Source: Palsa-504 sp963795795 | GTDB taxonomy: Bacteria; Actinomycetota; Actinomycetes; Streptosporangiales; Streptosporangiaceae | NCBI GenBank assembly: GCA_963795795.1 | Contig: CAWCJS010000004.1 | Coordinates: 1 to 64,000, forward strand | Direction: 5' to 3' | DNA length: 64,000 nt | In this document: one piece after another, positions 34,904 to 43,934 of the stretch | Position numbering within the stretch: position 1 is the first letter of the stretch | Layout of the letters: each line of letters starts with the position of its first letter | The notes under the pieces: generated by a model | Databases searched by the model: none | Told to the model about the DNA's origin: nothing | The model's input: the letters and a program-made list of their open reading frames with translations, nothing else | Program-made: the position numbers and the translations under genes

Positions 34904-36169
34904 TCACGTCAGGATGCGGTGTGCCAGGTAGTTCTGGGTGATGGTTAGGCAGGCCTGGTCGCCGATCGTCCCGGCGGCGTAGAAATTGAAGGTGTGGTTT
35001 GCGAAGGGGATTGCCGCCAGGGTGATGTCCACCCCGGCGGCGCGCGCCTGACCGGCGAATGCGTATACCCCGCCGGGCGGGACCCGGGAGTCGTGTTCGG
35101 GCTCGATGATCAGGGTCTGCGGGGCCTTGCCCGTGATGTAGGTCGAGGAAGAGATCGCCTTGTAGCGGCTCGGATATTGCTGCGGGGTGCCGCCGGCGTA
35201 CTCTGCGACCGCAGCGCTGCCGCGCACGGAGCCGAAGGTGAAGGTGTCGTCGTAGACGCTGACCGGGTTGACCGCGGGGTACGTGGCGACCACGGCGGCG
35301 GGGACCGGGACGGTGCCGCCGCAGTTCGACCGGGCCGTCCCGGCGGCGGCGCTGTAGCCGAGATTGATCGCCAGGTTGCCGCCTGCCGAGTCTCCCGCCA
35401 GGACCAGGCGGGTCAGGTCGACCCCGAGCTGCGTGGCGTTCCTGGCGGTCCAGGCCAGGGCGCAGGCGACGTCCCCGGGCGCCTGATTCCAGGTGTGATC
35501 GGTTGCCGTGGCCAGCCGGTACTGGGCGCTGATGACGAGCCAGCCGTGGTTGGCGTACCACCGGTAGTCGGTCCTGGCGGTGTCGTTGCTGCCCCCATTC
35601 CAGCCGCCCCCGTGGATGTAGAACAAGGTCGGCCACGCGCGCGGCGGCCCCGATGGCCGGTAGATCGCGACCGATAGCGCCTGGCCGTCCACCGTGTGGT
35701 AGACGGCGCTGGCGTTGGGGCTAGCTGCCATGACCGAGGATGGCGCGAGCGCGCGGAAGATGTTGACCGAGCCGCCAGCGGCGCCGACCGCAGACATCAT
35801 GATCGCGATGATGGCGATGCCCGTTACCGCACCCGCGATGCCGGCTGCGGCCGCAGCGGTAGCGGTGCGCCGTGGACCCCACCGCCTTCTGGCCAGCCCC
35901 AGGCCGATGGCCGGCAGTGCCGCGATGACTAGCAACGGACCCAGGACCGGTATGACGAAGGAGCCAATGGCGCTGAACAACCCGAGGCCCGGCACGATGG
36001 CCCCGAGTTCCAGGGCGGTCACCGCGACGGCCAGGACCAGAGCCGCAGCGACAGCCACAAACCACAAGAACCGGACCGGAGAGAACACCCAGCGACGCCT
36101 CGCGGTCCTGCCAGGTGGTGCCTCGTCGCCGCCCGCGGCTGGCTTCCCGGGTATCAGGTTCGCGGGCAT
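34904..36169 (-). CDS. Membrane-anchored alpha/beta hydrolase (esterase/lipase, HSL-like)
   Basis: 421 residues from ATG 36169, which follows GGAGG at a good distance. Residues about 30-145 contain three to four membrane helices (FLWFVAVAAALVLAVAVTAL onward). The C-terminal hydrolase domain has the oxyanion motif YIHGGGWNGGS, nucleophile GDSAGGNLA, acidic residue in IIEPEHDSRVP and His in FANHTFNFY. The active site probably faces outside the membrane and cleaves esters. No partner gene adjoins. Confidence 0.86.
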   Translation of the reverse strand: MPANLIPGKPAAGGDEAPPGRTARRRWVFSPVRFLWFVAVAAALVLAVAVTALELGAIVPGLGLFSAIGSFVIPVLGPLLVIAALPAIGLGLARRRWGPRRTATAAAAAGIAGAVTGIAIIAIMMSAVGAAGGSVNIFRALAPSSVMAASPNASAVYHTVDGQALSVAIYRPSGPPRAWPTLFYIHGGGWNGGSNDTARTDYRWYANHGWLVISAQYRLATATDHTWNQAPGDVACALAWTARNATQLGVDLTRLVLAGDSAGGNLAINLGYSAAAGTARSNCGGTVPVPAAVVATYPAVNPVSVYDDTFTFGSVRGSAAVAEYAGGTPQQYPSRYKAISSSTYITGKAPQTLIIEPEHDSRVPPGGVYAFAGQARAAGVDITLAAIPFANHTFNFYAAGTIGDQACLTITQNYLAHRILT

Positions 36170-36544
36170 GAACGCCTCCAAGGGGCTGTGAACAAAGCGT
36201 TTCTGCCAGAGCCCGGGGGCGCATCGGCGCGCGGGCCAACCGCGGTGTTCAGCAAACTGCACGCCGTAACGCGGTTCATGGGTCCGTACCTACTGGCGCC
36301 CCGGTGAGCGCCAGCTGGTTGTTTGCGTCATCTTGTGTTCAGGGCCAGTATGGCGGTCCCATGGAGGTCACCGAGCTGCCGCCGACGCCGTTCGTCCTGC
36401 CGACGGCGGGAGACCTGGTTCACGTCCGGACCCAGCAGTGGGTGCGCCCGACGCGAAGCCCCGCGTGCGGTGTCGCCGAGCTGGCGAGATACGCTCGCAT
36501 GGTCTTGCCCGCCACGGACGCGGGCACCGGGGAGAGCGGGCCTC
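36170..36544. other. Intergenic region without a recognised gene
   Basis: 375 bp between divergently arranged genes. Several frames are open because of high GC, but none shows a domain or good start. Confidence 0.4.
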
Positions 36545-37358
36545 ATGTCAGATGCCGGCGCACCGGCGGCCGAGCCCGGATATCTGCTCGACAACGCGCA
36601 GGCACAAGCACAGGGCCGGTTCGCCGGCCTGGAGGCCAGCTTCGACACCCTGACCCAACGCCACCTGGCTGCCCGGGGGCTGCGGCCAGGATGCGGTGCC
36701 TGGAGGTGGGAGCCGGCAGCGGCTCGGTAGCGCGCTGGCTGGCCAGCCAGGCCGGCCCGGACGGCTCGGTGCTGGCCACCGACATCGACACCCGGTGGGC
36801 CGAGACCGACGGCCTCCCGAACCTGGAAGTCATCCAGCACGACATTGTCACCGACCCCTGCCCGGCGGGGCGTTCGACCTGATCCACGCACGCCTGGTCC
36901 TGGTGCACCTGCCAGCCCGCAACCAGGTCCTGGCCCGGCTGGCAGCCGCGCTCAAGCCGGGCGGCCGGCTGGTCGCCGAGGACTTCGACTCTTCCTTGCC
37001 CCATTGCCTCGACCCGGCCACCGGCGAGGAACAAGCGTTCGTCAAGGTCGGCCAGGCACTCGTCGGCGCGCTGCACCGGCGGGGAGCCGACACCACCTAC
37101 CCCCGCACCCTCCCGCACCGTCTCCGCAGCGCAGGGCTGGCCGACGTCGGCGCCAGCGGGCATCTGGTGATATACCACGGAGGCTCACCAGAAGCGGTCC
37201 TGCAGCAGGCCAACCTCGACCAGGTCGGGCCCTCCCTGGTTGATGCCGGCCTGGTCACCGCCGCCGACCTCCAGACCGCTCAGCGGCTGCTGCGCGACCC
37301 GGCCTTCATCGCCAACCACCCCCTGATGATCACAGCCTGGGGCCGCAAACCCCGCTAG
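36545..37358 (+). pseudogene. SAM-dependent methyltransferase with two frameshifts
   Basis: Starts ATG 36545 (SDAGAPAAEPGYLLDNAQAQ). One base is lost near 36690, after which MRCLEVGAGSGSVARWLA (SAM-binding motif I) appears in the next frame. A second shift near 36865 moves to FDLIHARLVLVHLPARNQVL and LKPGGRLVAEDF, ending at TAG 37356. Joined, the pieces make a normal class I methyltransferase of about 271 residues. Each frame is otherwise free of stops, so decay is recent or the sequence has errors. Confidence 0.8.
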
Positions 37359-37628
37359 CCGCCCCTCCAGGGCGCCACCCCGCGGCCACAGCCATGGCGA
37401 GGTGACCCGGCCAGCAAGCTGAGGATCACCGCCATGATGCCCGCCAGACAACCGAACGCCGACACCACAAACCGGACATCACGTCACTATGCCGTAGCCC
37501 TGCCAGTTGGCCAGTCTCAGCACTGTTCGCAGCAACGACAGAGGCCGACTGATTTACCGCTCATGCCGCCTGTTGCGTGTGCCGCCGGTTCGGCGCTCGC
37601 GGTTGAGGCGGCGATCTATCCTGGCCTC

Positions 37629-38099
37629 GTGCTTGATCTGAGCAGCCTGGACCTGGACGAGATCGCCACTGCGCTGGCGGACCAGACTGACTACGAGCAC
37701 CGGCGGCTGATCAACCCGCAGACCGGCGAGATCGTGTTCTGGACGGCCGACACGGGCATCGACGGGCACACCCCGGTCGACCTGGATGAGCTGGATCTGG
37801 TCTGCATCGATCCGCTGCCGTCCTGGATCTGGTACCAGGACATGGCGGACTTCGCTGAAGCGATCACCGATGAGCGGGCCGGGCGCAGGCTGGCCCGGGC
37901 CATCCAGGGGCAGGGAGCATTCCGCCGATTCAAGGACGTGCTCCACGTGGAGCATCCGGGCCTGCTGCCGGCGTGGTACGCCTTTCGCGATGCCCGCGCC
38001 GTGCGCCGCGCCGTCCAGTGGCTTGCCGATAACTCGCTTATCGACGATGCCGCTGCAGACCGCTTCCTGGCCGAGTACCCAGACCCAGACCTGCCATGA
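37629..38099 (+). CDS. UPF0158-family protein
   Basis: 156 residues from GTG 37629, where family similarity begins (LDLSSLDLDEIATALADQTD). Conserved segments: FWTADTGIDG, DPLPSWIWYQDMADFAEAIT and LLPAWYAFRDARAVRRAVQW. Acidic throughout. Function unknown. Its last 59 bases and the sequence just after it are repeated at 38995-39109. Confidence 0.8.
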   Translation: MLDLSSLDLDEIATALADQTDYEHRRLINPQTGEIVFWTADTGIDGHTPVDLDELDLVCIDPLPSWIWYQDMADFAEAITDERAGRRLARAIQGQGAFRRFKDVLHVEHPGLLPAWYAFRDARAVRRAVQWLADNSLIDDAAADRFLAEYPDPDLP

Positions 38100-38155
38100 G
38101 CTTTGCGATGCGCCGAGAACGCTCGGCTTTGCCGATATGAGAGCGCTGTTTGAGA
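38041..38155 (+). repeat. 115-bp direct repeat, copy 1
   Basis: Identical except for one base (T/C) to 38995-39109. It covers the last codons of the UPF0158 gene and 56 bp beyond. It directly abuts the inverted-repeat-bounded segment 38155-38995. Confidence 0.9.
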
Positions 38156-38995
38156 CCTGACTTGTGACATGATCGGCGGTCTTGACGGCGGGCGTGTCGC
38201 TGACCTGCGGTTTCGCGTGGCCAGCGGGCAGGATTTGCGCACTAACCGGGGTTGTAAAGTCGTCCGGTGCTTGCCGGTGAATATTGGGTGGCTGACCGCG
38301 ATGGCGTCGGCTTACGCTCGGATACATGGCAGACCGCGATGTGCTGGACGTGATCGAGCGCGAGATCGCTGACGAGGTACGGACCCGTTTCCCAGGCGAC
38401 GCGGTGCAGCGGGTCCGGCTGCTGCATTACGGCGACCACCCGATGATCGAGCCGGGGGAGCTGTGGGTCCGGGTGTTGCTCGCCGGGGACCCGGAGGACT
38501 ATGAGCAGATACTGCGGACATTCCAGGACGCCCATGAGAAGGCGATCGACCCGTTCTTGAACTACCTGAGGGAAAAACTGTTTGAGATCAGGATCGTCGA
38601 GTTCATGTGCGGCGAGGAACCCATCGGCCGCGAAGGCCACGGCCCCCGCTTTAGCCGGGGGACAGGGGAGCGGCTGGCGGACGTCGCGGCATGGGAGCAC
38701 GGCGCGACCACCCCGGTGGTGGCCGATTTGGGGCCACCCGGCCTGGACACGCTGGACACGCTGATCAGGGCAGGATTCGCGGCCACGCGCCCGCAGGCCA
38801 TCCGGTGGGCGCTGGACCGCATCCGCGAGAGGCCGGCCTACCAGCGGCTCCGGGACCTTCAGCGCGACACCGACGCCCTCAAGGACGCGTTCTAGATCTT
38901 CTGTTCCGTACAGAAAGCGGGGACCCTGACCAGGATGCCAGCCCCGACCAGATCCACCGCCGATCGGCTGCGCACTAAATTGTCACAAGTCAGGT
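38155..38995 (+). mobile_element. Segment bounded by a 15-bp perfect inverted repeat
   Basis: ACCTGACTTGTGACA (38155-38169) matches the complement of 38981-38995. A further inner pair GATCGGCGGT (38171-38180) matches the complement of 38956-38965, with a 15-base insertion on the right side. It carries one gene (38326-38895) and no transposase. A degenerate third copy of the end lies at 39121-39143. The nature of the element is unknown. Confidence 0.5.
38326..38895 (+). CDS. Hypothetical protein inside the inverted-repeat segment
   Basis: 189 residues. The N-terminal half (DVLDVIEREIADEVRTRFPG, then YGDHPMIEPGELWVRVLLAG) looks like a compact alpha/beta domain. The middle has a Gly/Arg linker, and the C-terminus (IRAGFAATRPQAIRWALDRI, then REAP-like RERPAYQRLRDL) resembles a helical segment found at the end of small DNA-binding or antitoxin proteins. 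No family is named with confidence. Only gene between the 15-bp inverted repeats. Confidence 0.6.
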   Translation: MADRDVLDVIEREIADEVRTRFPGDAVQRVRLLHYGDHPMIEPGELWVRVLLAGDPEDYEQILRTFQDAHEKAIDPFLNYLREKLFEIRIVEFMCGEEPIGREGHGPRFSRGTGERLADVAAWEHGATTPVVADLGPPGLDTLDTLIRAGFAATRPQAIRWALDRIRERPAYQRLRDLQRDTDALKDAF

Positions 38996-39109
38996 CGACG
39001 ATGCCGCTGCAGACCGCTTCCTGGCCGAGTACCCAGACCCAGACCTGCCATGAGCTTCGCGATGCGCCGAGAACGCTCGGCTTTGCCGATATGAGAGCGC
39101 TGTTTGAGA
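38995..39109 (+). repeat. 115-bp direct repeat, copy 2
   Basis: Matches 38041-38155 with one mismatch. It contains the orphaned 3' end of the UPF0158 gene without its body, which shows that this is the derived copy. Confidence 0.9.
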
Positions 39110-39245
39110 GGTCCGTTACGCGCCGATCTGCCATAAGTCGGGTGACATGGAAACGGGTTGAGACGAGTTAAGAACGTTTTGGCCAAAGGGCGGGTCGCAG
39201 CGCGCTCCGCACCGTAAAGTGCCTTTCCTGGGTGCGGCGCCATAA

Positions 39246-40481
39246 TTACTCGTAGATTCTCGCCTCAATAATCATCCGCATCTTTGTTTTGAGCGCAGCA
39301 ACTGCGTCGGGGTAGCCGGAAAGCTGGTAAGACTTGTTTCCGGGCTCGTGCGGGCCAGAATAGGATTTAATGATAGGCGGGTTCGGAATGATGTCGACGC
39401 TCAGAACGAGCTGGTAGCCCGCGTTTTCCCACCGAGCCAGAGCAGGCTGCGCCGTGGCATCTGAGATTGTCTTCTGGTCATTCAGGTAGACTCCCGCGTA
39501 CTGCAAATGCCCGCCCAGTAGCTTCCCCATGCCGTTGACAGCACCAGGGGTATTAAATTGCGCTGCTGCGCCCTGGTCAGCTATCAGCGGGCCGCCGGGC
39601 CAGCCGGACCCGGTAACGTGGCCCTGTACCCAGTACAGCCCGATAGCATGATAAGCCCTCAGCCAGGCCGTCATGCGTGCAAGAAAATACGTATCGTCTC
39701 GGCCGCCGAAGGTGTGGAAGTCCAGGCCCCACTCGGGAATGATGACGGGCTTGCCCGTAAGCTCGGAGAACCGGGCTGTCCAGTCCAATCCGCCCGGGCT
39801 AGCGGTCAGGACCTGCTGCCAGTGACGAGCCCAGTCGAGCGCGCCGGATGCGGTATGAGGGTACATACCATCCGGGCCGCCGTGCCAGTCGAAGATATCG
39901 GTCCCCACGTAGTCCACGTACGCGCTGCCAGGCCAGCACTCCGCCACCGTGGCCGCTCCGGGATAAATGGTCCACAAGAACTTGAAATGCTCACCGGGCA
40001 CCGATCGCATAGTCGTAACGACCTGCCGCCAGGCAAGGATAAAAGCATCGAGTTCAGAGGACGGCGCGTGCCAGACGCTCCACGCGTACCACCAGCCGTT
40101 CATCTCGCGACTGAGATTGATAATGGTGTCAGAGAGCCCATCCCGTACCAGCAATTCACCGAGCCGGTAAAACTGCTGGTTATCAGCGCCCGCCGCTGCC
40201 GCGACCAGGGCAGAGCTGTTCGACTTGTGACGGGCGGCCGTGGCGGAACTTGGCCCACCATCGTTCAAGAGCGCTTCTAGCTCGGAATCAACAGCGCCAG
40301 ACGCTGTAATGGCCGGCTTGCCCGGGCTCGCCGGCTTGCCCGTGCTGATCGGCTTGCCCGGGCCGGCCGGCGCCGACGACTCTCTCCATGCAGGCCCGGT
40401 CAGGACAGTAATGCCGGCAATGACGGCAAGGCACGTAAGGATTACGCGCCGCTTCGCCTTCGGCGTCCTCAGCTTGGCCAC
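39246..40481 (-). CDS. Secreted GH26-like glycoside hydrolase, apparently permuted
   Basis: 411 residues. A basic start and hydrophobic helix (VILTCLAVIAGITVLTG) form a signal peptide, followed by a linker with PGKPISTGKPASPGKP repeats. Candidate catalytic glutamates are in NLSREMNGWWYAW (about residue 125) and KPVIIPEWGLDF (about 224), the acid/base and nucleophile pattern of GH26-type barrels. The C-terminal 100 residues (LLGGHLQYAGVYLNDQ, then GYQLVLSVDIIP) look like the strand-helix units that normally come first in this family. Expected outside the cell; substrate could be mannan or another beta-glycan. Confidence 0.7.
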   Translation of the reverse strand: MAKLRTPKAKRRVILTCLAVIAGITVLTGPAWRESSAPAGPGKPISTGKPASPGKPAITASGAVDSELEALLNDGGPSSATAARHKSNSSALVAAAAGADNQQFYRLGELLVRDGLSDTIINLSREMNGWWYAWSVWHAPSSELDAFILAWRQVVTTMRSVPGEHFKFLWTIYPGAATVAECWPGSAYVDYVGTDIFDWHGGPDGMYPHTASGALDWARHWQQVLTASPGGLDWTARFSELTGKPVIIPEWGLDFHTFGGRDDTYFLARMTAWLRAYHAIGLYWVQGHVTGSGWPGGPLIADQGAAAQFNTPGAVNGMGKLLGGHLQYAGVYLNDQKTISDATAQPALARWENAGYQLVLSVDIIPNPPIIKSYSGPHEPGNKSYQLSGYPDAVAALKTKMRMIIEARIYE

Positions 40482-40629
40482 TATCTGTAACCTGAGTAGA
40501 TGGCCGGGATTTTACACCGCGATCTCCCACAGGAGAAGGAGGCAAAATGGGCCGCGCCTGAGATGAGCGTCCGTGTACGGCGTTCTGCAGCCGGATTGCG
40601 GATCGGCAACTGGGAGTTCCGGCGTGAGC

Positions 40630-41100
40630 CTACTGGGAGGGGCCGGCGGATTCGGTGACGGCCTTGATTCGTTCCAGGGTGGCCTGCATGCCGTCCAGGT
40701 TGGTGCGGCCGCGCGCGAACCCGGCGACCATCCAGTAGAGGCGCATGAGGGGCGTGTCGGCCAGTTCAAACGACTCGGTGACATCGGTACCTCCGGCGAC
40801 CGGTTCCAGCTGGTAGCGCCACGTGTTCACGGTCGTCCCGCCCGGTCCGGCCACCGCGAAGGCGAACTCGCGGCCCGGATCGCACGCCACCACCGTGCAG
40901 GCAGTCCAGTACACCGGCCCCACGCCGTTGCGCCGGACATGACCGCGGAAACGCGCCCCCACCTCGGGCCCGCTAGCGCCGCCGAGCCATTCCGCCTCGA
41001 AGGTCTCGGGACTGAACTCCCCGACCCGGGTGATGTCACTGACCAGGTCCCAGACCCGGTTGGCGGATGCCTCCATATGAACCGTGACCGAACCACGCAT
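40630..41100 (-). CDS. SRPBCC (START-like) family protein
   Basis: 156 residues from ATG 41100. The start GSVTVHMEASANRVWDLVSD, then EWLGGASGPEVGARFRGH and ESFELADTPLMRLYWM follow the polyketide cyclase/dehydrase-like SRPBCC pattern, a deep pocket for hydrophobic ligands. The ligand is unknown. It diverges from the AAA/DUF234 gene across 67 bp. Confidence 0.8.
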   Translation of the reverse strand: MRGSVTVHMEASANRVWDLVSDITRVGEFSPETFEAEWLGGASGPEVGARFRGHVRRNGVGPVYWTACTVVACDPGREFAFAVAGPGGTTVNTWRYQLEPVAGGTDVTESFELADTPLMRLYWMVAGFARGRTNLDGMQATLERIKAVTESAGPSQ

Positions 41101-41167
41101 CACTCCAGCGTACGGTGACATCGCCGGGAAGATAGTGAAGTGTACTTCGGTCAAGTATATTTCGACT

Positions 41168-42640
41168 ATGCATGCCTCACCCATTGGAGTGTCGAAGCCT
41201 CCTCATCTGTTCGACCGGCACGCCGAGTGGGCCGGGCTGGTCTCCTTTGCCGCCGATGCCCGGCCTGGCGCCACGCTGGGTGTGGTGAGCGGGCGGCGCC
41301 GGCAGGGTAAGAGCTATCTCCTGCAGGGGCTGGCGACGGCCCTGGGCGGGATCTACTTTCCGGCCTTGGAGCTGACCGAGACCGTCTCATTGCGGTTGTT
41401 CGCCGACGAGCTGATTCGCTTTAGCGGATCGCCGGTTTCGCCGTTCCGGGACTGGCTTGACGCCATTTCGTACCTGTTCCGGCTGGCCGGGGATCGTGTC
41501 GTCCCGGTCGTCATTGATGAGTTCCCCTACCTGGTCAAGGCGTCACCCGGCCTGCCGTCGATCATTCAGCGGGAGCTTGGTCCGGGGGGAAGCGGATCGG
41601 CGAGCCGCATACGGCTCCTCTTGTGTGGCTCAGCGATGTCAGTGATGGGAGGGCTGCTTTCGGGGTCGGCGCCGCTGCGGGGGCGGGCGGGCTTCGAGCT
41701 GATCGTCCATCCCTTTGGCTACCGAGACGCCGCACGGTTCTGGGACGTTACCGACCCCAAGCTGGCCGTGCTCGTGCATTCAGTGGTCGGCGGAACTCCC
41801 GCTTACCGGCGGGAGCTCGTGCGCGGAGACACCCCCGCCGGCCTGGCTGACTTTGACCCCTGGGTGATCCGGACTGTGCTGAATCCGCAGACTCCGCTCT
41901 TCCGGGAAGCGCGTTACCTGCTCGCCGAGGAGACCGAGATCCGCGACCCGTCGCTTTATCATTCCGTGCTGGCGGCCGTTGCCGAGGGAAATAACACCTC
42001 CGGCGGAATCGCCAGTTATATCGGACGGAAGTCCAACGAGGTCGCGCATCCCCTCCGGGTCCTGGAGGATTCCCGGCTGCTGATCAAGGAGCCCGATCTG
42101 TTCAGATCGGGACGGGCGAGGTACCGCATCGCCGAGCCGCTGATTACCTTCTACCAGGCCATCATGAGCCGGGAATGGGCACGTCTCGAACTCGGCGGCG
42201 GATCAGCCGTCTGGCCCGGAGCCCGCGCACGATTCCTCTCCCAGGTAACGGGACCACATTTCGAAGCGATCGGCCGCGACTACGCGATCGCGGCCGATCC
42301 CGCGGTCTTCGGCGGCCCGCCCGGGGAGGTGGGGTCTGGCGTGGTCTCGGACCCAGCCAACAGGACCCAGATCCAGATCGACGTCGCGGTGCTCGCGCCA
42401 GCCGAGCCCGGCCGGCCGCGCACGATTCTTTCCCTCGGCGAGGTGAAGTGGGACCGGGTTATGGACCTGCGTCACGTCGAGCGTCTGCGCCGCGCGCGGG
42501 ACCTGCTCGCGGTCAAGGGATTCGACACCCAGCACGCGGTACTGGCCTGCTACTCCGGCGCGGGCTTCGACCGCGAACTGCAGGCCGATCAACGCCCCGA
42601 CATCCGTCTGGTCGGCCTGGATCAGCTCTACGCGAATTAG
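41168..42640 (+). CDS. AAA ATPase with DUF234 nuclease-like C-terminus
   Basis: 490 residues. Walker A-type loop SGRRRQGKSYLLQGLA, Walker B VVPVVIDEFPYLVKASPG and sensor region RLLLCGSAMSVMGGLLSG belong to the archaeal-type ATPase_2 family. A winged-helix segment follows (NNTSGGIASYIGRKSNEV). The C-terminus has QIQIDVAVLA and ILSLGEVKWD, an Asp...Glu-x-Lys pattern typical of PD-(D/E)XK-like folds. Relatives often sit in mobile or defence regions; activity is unproved. Confidence 0.82.
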   Translation: MHASPIGVSKPPHLFDRHAEWAGLVSFAADARPGATLGVVSGRRRQGKSYLLQGLATALGGIYFPALELTETVSLRLFADELIRFSGSPVSPFRDWLDAISYLFRLAGDRVVPVVIDEFPYLVKASPGLPSIIQRELGPGGSGSASRIRLLLCGSAMSVMGGLLSGSAPLRGRAGFELIVHPFGYRDAARFWDVTDPKLAVLVHSVVGGTPAYRRELVRGDTPAGLADFDPWVIRTVLNPQTPLFREARYLLAEETEIRDPSLYHSVLAAVAEGNNTSGGIASYIGRKSNEVAHPLRVLEDSRLLIKEPDLFRSGRARYRIAEPLITFYQAIMSREWARLELGGGSAVWPGARARFLSQVTGPHFEAIGRDYAIAADPAVFGGPPGEVGSGVVSDPANRTQIQIDVAVLAPAEPGRPRTILSLGEVKWDRVMDLRHVERLRRARDLLAVKGFDTQHAVLACYSGAGFDRELQADQRPDIRLVGLDQLYAN

Positions 42641-42705
42641 CGTCCTTTCTGCTCAGTACGTGTCCAAGTAACTGCAGCTGCGTCGCGTGCATCTGCATGA
42701 GTGGG

Positions 42706-43000
42706 TTACTGCTGGGTTGTGCGCCGGGTACCGGTGACGTCGTAGAGGTGATGGACGGGATCATGGATGAGGTATCGCGCAAAGGACTCGACGGTGAAGT
42801 GGGCTCCATCGCTGCGGATGCCGGTGCGTTGCCATTGATCCGGAGCAAGGCTCTGAAAGTGCGCGGCGATGATGTCGGCAGCGGTGGCCAGTTCCCGGGC
42901 TACCGGGACGGGATCCTGCTCGCTGTAGCGGTCTGCTATCGCGCTGGCGTCCTGGTCCCAGTTGGGGAACCGCGGACGGTACCGATCACATCGCAGCCGC
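42706..43000 (-). pseudogene. C-terminal fragment of a DinB/mycothiol-dependent-type protein
   Basis: Reading the minus strand to the TAA at 42706-42708 gives RYRPRFPNWDQDASAIADRY, later QWQRTGIRSDGAHFTVES and the ending ARYLIHDPVHHLYDV. These match the second half of actinobacterial DinB-like proteins. No start codon lies in this frame, and the N-terminal half is missing; the DUF167 gene adjoins instead. Confidence 0.55.
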
Positions 43001-43033
43001 CGGGTCAGCGTGCCGGTTGCGCCTGGCGCGGTC

Positions 43034-43291
43034 CTATCGCGCGAGCAGTCGCTCGAGGGTGGCTGGATCGGCGCCCGCCACGTCGAGTAGCTTCACGCGG
43101 CTTCGCGCACCCGTCACCACCGTGACCGAGCTACGGCTGACTCCGAACGCCGCAGCCACCAACGCCAGCGCAGCCGCGGTCGCCTTGCCGTCTGCGGCCC
43201 GCTCGCTGACCCGGACCACCAGGGCCTCGTCGTGGTGCCCGCCAACGCCGGGACGAGCAGATCCAGGCCGGACCCGGACAACGATGCGCAC
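43034..43291 (-). CDS. DUF167 (YggU/UPF0235) family protein
   Basis: 85 residues from GTG 43291, the usual start of the domain (RIVVRVRPGSARPGVGG). The motif ERAADGKATAAALALVAAAF and SRSSVTVVTGARSRVKLLDV complete the family pattern. Small single-domain protein of unknown function, widely conserved. An upstream in-frame extension to 43369 has no family match. Confidence 0.82.
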   Translation of the reverse strand: MRIVVRVRPGSARPGVGGHHDEALVVRVSERAADGKATAAALALVAAAFGVSRSSVTVVTGARSRVKLLDVAGADPATLERLLAR

Positions 43292-43437
43292 CCCACTAGT
43301 GTGTGCCCGCGCGCCGTGCAATCGGCACGGGATGATTCTGATCGAGAGGCGCGTTGACCTGAGGGACACGACATATCGTGTTACTTGAGAGTGGGCCCGG
43401 GTCCTTGGCCGGCTGCGGGCCTTGAGAGGTGAGCGTG

Positions 43438-43803
43438 ATGACCGGTTGGTACGCGGAGCGGATGCCCGGCAGGTCGGCTAAGGCCGTGATCGCCGTGACG
43501 CTTCTCGCGCTGGCGCTGGTGACGGCCGTGCCGGTCGCCTTCCTGGTCGCGGTGGTCATGACAGTGCTGGGACACATCGTCGGCGGGCTGGCGCTGTTCG
43601 GCGGCTCGGTCCTGGCTGCCGTTGCAGCTGTCGCGCTCGCGGGCATGAGCGGCATGCGGCACCTGCGCAAGCTGCTCTCCGGTGGTGGCTTCCATGTCGT
43701 GCGGCTGGACGACAGCCAGTACTCCGACGTCGCAGAGGCAGAGCGCAGCGATTACGCCAATGTCTTGGAGCTAGACCGCAGCGAGTACACCGAGGTCCGC
43801 TGA
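43438..43803 (+). CDS. Small two-helix membrane protein with repeated tyrosine motifs
   Basis: 121 residues from ATG 43438, with GAGAGG eight bases upstream (GTG 43429 is also in frame). Two adjacent membrane helices (about 18-40 and 44-68: VIAVTLLALALVTAVPVAFL and LALFGGSVLAAVAAVALAG) are followed by a basic turn and an acidic tail. The tail contains three similar units: DDSQYSDVAEAE, RSDYANVLEL and DRSEYTEV, each with Tyr-x-x-Val/Leu-like spacing. Function not known. Confidence 0.7.
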   Translation: MTGWYAERMPGRSAKAVIAVTLLALALVTAVPVAFLVAVVMTVLGHIVGGLALFGGSVLAAVAAVALAGMSGMRHLRKLLSGGGFHVVRLDDSQYSDVAEAERSDYANVLELDRSEYTEVR

Positions 43804-43934
43804 CCGGGGCGGGCTGCCAGGCTGAGCGGCTCCGAAACCGCGGTCTTCTACGGCCCGCCCGAGGTCGACCGGGCGGATGAAACCGTCGCCGGGGAAGACC
43901 TGGATGCCTACCACGGGCGTGGGCCGGTCCATGG

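Noticed and set aside
42175..43125. 316-residue plus-strand frame downstream of the AAA/DUF234 gene
   Set aside because: It overlaps the end of that gene in another frame, and the rest is antisense to the DinB fragment; Arg/Gly-rich with no motif.
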